From contig JACRLJ010000061.1 of NCBI GenBank assembly GCA_016215105.1, positions 1-57,116 of the forward strand: a stretch of DNA of 57,116 nucleotides. Reading direction: 5' to 3'. Position numbers and translations under genes: made by a program. The stretch is from Candidatus Hydrogenedentota bacterium. GTDB taxonomy: Bacteria; Hydrogenedentota; Hydrogenedentia; Hydrogenedentales; SLHB01. Position 1 is the first letter of the stretch; the number at the start of each line of letters is the position of its first letter. The notes beneath the pieces are model-generated. The model saw only the letters and a list, made by a program, of their open reading frames with translations, had not been told where the DNA came from and did not search any database. Positions 55,318 to 57,116 of this stretch are shown one piece after another.

Positions 55318-56690
55318 GTATCCCGAATCGACAGAGCGCGAACGCGAGCGCCGCGACGAGCCGTCGCGTTAAAGTAGATGCGGCGTCCCGCCGCATCCTA
55401 GGCGCTACAAGCATGGGCGAGAACACGCATCACCGGAGTCATGGCGCAGAGCGGGGCGGGGAAGTCTCTTTCGGTCTGGATAGCGTATCGGACGCGACGA
55501 GCCGTCGCGTCTACTTTGAACCCCAGACCCCAAACCCCAAACCCCAGACCCTATCCCCCAGACCCCAAACCCCAGCCCCCACCCACGGCTTCTCCCTCGT
55601 GGAACTGCTCGTCGCCATGGCCGTATTCGGCACGGTGATGGCCGGTATCACGATGCTGTTCGTGAGCAGCGTCCGCTCGGTGAAGCAGGGCACGCAAAAC
55701 ATCGACGCGTTCTCGACGGCGCGGGCCACGTTCGACGTGATCGATCGCGATTTGACCACTGCGTTCACGTCCCGCGACCGCGGCGATTACTACAACTTCT
55801 TCGGAACGCCCATCGGCTTCACATTTATCGGCGTGGTGGACACCAGCGGATTCGCGGGCGGCGGCGGGGACAACCTGGCGCGAATCACGTATGTGCTGCA
55901 CGTCACCGATGGCGTGACCAACAGTAGAGGCGTGAACTCCGAATCGGTCACGCCGGAAAACCCGAACGCGAACATCGTGACGGACACGGCGAAGCCGGCC
56001 AAGACCTTTGCGCTTATCCGCTACGTCGAGCCCAATGTAAACGACCTCGACAATTTCCCGATTGACTGGAACCAGCCCGCATATCCCGACACGGCGAATC
56101 CTCAAACACTCGCCCAATACGCGAGCACTTTGATATCCGCCACCGACGTATCCGCGTTGAGTCCGGCGCAGGCCAGTCTTGTCGCGGATGAATTTGCGCG
56201 GGCCGCGAAGCGTGAAGCGTGGATTCGGATGCTGGCCGGCGAAGTGGGCAATGCGTGGAATCAGCCCAACGCTCCCAACTCCGGACTGCTCAATAGATAT
56301 GCCGGCGACTACGTTATTTCGGATGGGATTATCCTCGAAGACGGAATCAGCGGCAGTATCATAAGAACGGATTGGTCCACGGACTTTGGCCTGCTGCGGC
56401 CTCTGTTTACGTACGGCGGCCTCGATCAGGCCCAGTCGAGCAACGATACCCTCGTGCAGTACTGGAATGCCCCGTGGAACGTGAGGACCAGTACCGGAGC
56501 TGTCACGCAAACTCTACTGACTGCGGCAGGTTCTGCCATGAGGCCGCGCATCCCGGCGATAGTCCAGGCGCGGCTGCAATGGATGTTCTCGAGTCCGTAT
56601 CCGGGCGCGCCGGATTTCAAACGCGCGTTCGACAAGAAGATCGACATTCCGACCGGTTATACCCGGCAGGATTTGACGAAGATACTATAG
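55314..56690 (+). CDS. GspJ-like pseudopilin with 92-residue repeat-derived leader
   Basis: The core reads G-FSLVELLVAMAVFGTVMAGITMLFVSSV, followed by FDVIDRDLTTAFTSRDRGD and GDNLARITYVLHV. The frame is open from ATG 55314 (overlapping the upstream stop), giving a 92-residue leader to the cleavage Gly. The leader is encoded by copies of intergenic repeats (ATSRRVKVDAASRR and DATSRRVYFE) and by a CCCCAAACCCCAGACC-type tandem tract (QTPNPKPQTLSPRPQTP). No start codon lies between this tract and the cleavage site. Confidence 0.82.
   Translation: MSIPNRQSANASAATSRRVKVDAASRRILGATSMGENTHHRSHGAERGGEVSFGLDSVSDATSRRVYFEPQTPNPKPQTLSPRPQTPAPTHGFSLVELLVAMAVFGTVMAGITMLFVSSVRSVKQGTQNIDAFSTARATFDVIDRDLTTAFTSRDRGDYYNFFGTPIGFTFIGVVDTSGFAGGGGDNLARITYVLHVTDGVTNSRGVNSESVTPENPNANIVTDTAKPAKTFALIRYVEPNVNDLDNFPIDWNQPAYPDTANPQTLAQYASTLISATDVSALSPAQASLVADEFARAAKREAWIRMLAGEVGNAWNQPNAPNSGLLNRYAGDYVISDGIILEDGISGSIIRTDWSTDFGLLRPLFTYGGLDQAQSSNDTLVQYWNAPWNVRTSTGAVTQTLLTAAGSAMRPRIPAIVQARLQWMFSSPYPGAPDFKRAFDKKIDIPTGYTRQDLTKIL
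55352..55582. repeat. repeat cluster within the pseudopilin leader
   Basis: Includes hairpin GCGACGAGCCGTCGC near 55353, TTAAAGTAG followed by GATGCGGCG/CGCCGCATC at 55369-55397 (same family as 18915), another GACGCGACG/CGTCGCGTC hairpin at 55491-55511, and CCCCAAACCCCAGACC tandem units at 55520-55580. Confidence 0.85.
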
Positions 56691-57116
56691 GAGCGTTGGC
56701 TACACGGATTACACAGACTTGCACAGACTGGGAGATGACGATCATAACCCCCGGCGCCGTGGGCGTATGCGGCGCGATCATCGGACATACGCGGGAGAGT
56801 TCCCTCTATCCTACAATTTCATGCGCTTCGAGTGGGTCTCCCATCTGTGCAAGTCTGTGTAATCCGCTGATAAGAGTTGTCCACAGATGACACAGACGTT
56901 CACAGATAAGAGAATGAAGAGAAAAGTAAATTGAAAAAAAGAAGAGAGGCGCTGGAAGGATTGTTTTTGATGTAACGCCGGCGTCTCGCCGGCAGTGTCG
57001 CGGCGAAGTGATGCCGGCTGGAAGCCGGCGCTACGACGTTGCAACCAAAGTCGGTTAACCGCGGAGCGCACGGAATACACGGAAAATGAAGAGAGTTCAG
57101 CGAGTTCGTTTCCTCG
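56691..57116. other. repeat-rich right end without a gene
   Basis: Contains a 30-bp inverted repeat (56705-56735 against 56837-56866), two 7-bp hairpins (GCCGGCG/CGCCGGC at 56977-56993; GCCGGCT/AGCCGGC at 57013-57029) and near-repeats such as CACAGATGACACAGACG. No gene recognised. Confidence 0.6.
56705..56866. repeat. inverted repeat CGGATTACACAGACTTGCAC
   Basis: Left arm 56705-56735 and right arm 56837-56866 are near-exact reverse complements (one base gap), spaced about 100 bp. Short sequences of this type recur between genes in several bacterial phyla. Confidence 0.8.

Noticed and set aside
56691-57116. Phage or integron attachment site in the right-end inverted repeats
   Set aside because: No integrase or tRNA is nearby and the sequences match general interspersed repeats.

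Overview
The window looks like a chromosomal segment from a GC-rich, Gram-negative, probably uncultured bacterium. Gene content (URO-D-family methyltransferase, Gfo/Idh/MocA oxidoreductase, PIG-L deacetylase, GH106-like hydrolase, large CTERM surface proteins, general secretion genes) and very many short intergenic hairpin repeats fit a Hydrogenedentota-, Lentisphaerae- or Planctomycete-like lineage. That assignment is inference; there is no rRNA or other marker here. No tRNA, rRNA, CRISPR array, transposase or integrase was recognised.

Layout. 1-3.2 kb (minus strand): a broken higBA toxin-antitoxin pair, then four Hsp20 small heat-shock genes in a row, one membrane-anchored and one with a damaged C-terminus. 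3.5-8.5 kb: HEAT-repeat protein, URO-D-family methyltransferase, gpmI (glycolysis) and a membrane protein. 8.8-14.2 kb (minus): a tight three-gene operon of PLP decarboxylase, a Vsr endonuclease fused to a C5 cytosine methyltransferase, and a secreted PIG-L deacetylase. 14.3-20.3 kb: HAD hydrolase, YpdA-like flavoprotein, GH106-like hydrolase, small membrane and hypothetical proteins, a 179-bp fold-back repeat and a Gfo/Idh/MocA oxidoreductase. 20.3-22.6 kb: lytic transglycosylase with TPR-like repeats.

23.0-33.0 kb: a strong promoter, two giant exported proteins ending in homologous CFI-box-CTERM-type tails (one with Calx-beta and IPT/TIG domains, one with a trypsin-like protease set inside an apparently inactivated matrixin fold), a small exported protein fused in frame to the second, and an intrinsic terminator. 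33.5-46.5 kb: a nearly complete type II secretion operon, gspC-D-E-F-G-H-I-J-K-L-M. 47.2-56.7 kb: a second pilus/T2SS-like set with two PilB/GspE ATPases, PilT, a PilC/GspF platform and four more pseudopilins, several of them damaged. No secretin, prepilin peptidase or PilMNOP accompanies this second set.

How it may work together (inference): the T2SS operon lies directly downstream of the two CTERM proteins and could export them; the lytic transglycosylase would help open the wall. The most unusual features are (1) the paired CTERM proteins with the nested, inactivated protease architecture and in-frame tail fusion, (2) the recurrent presence of intergenic repeat DNA inside open N-terminal leaders that are removed on export (transglycosylase and two GspJ-type pseudopilins), and (3) the Vsr-methyltransferase fusion embedded in an operon with two metabolic enzymes.
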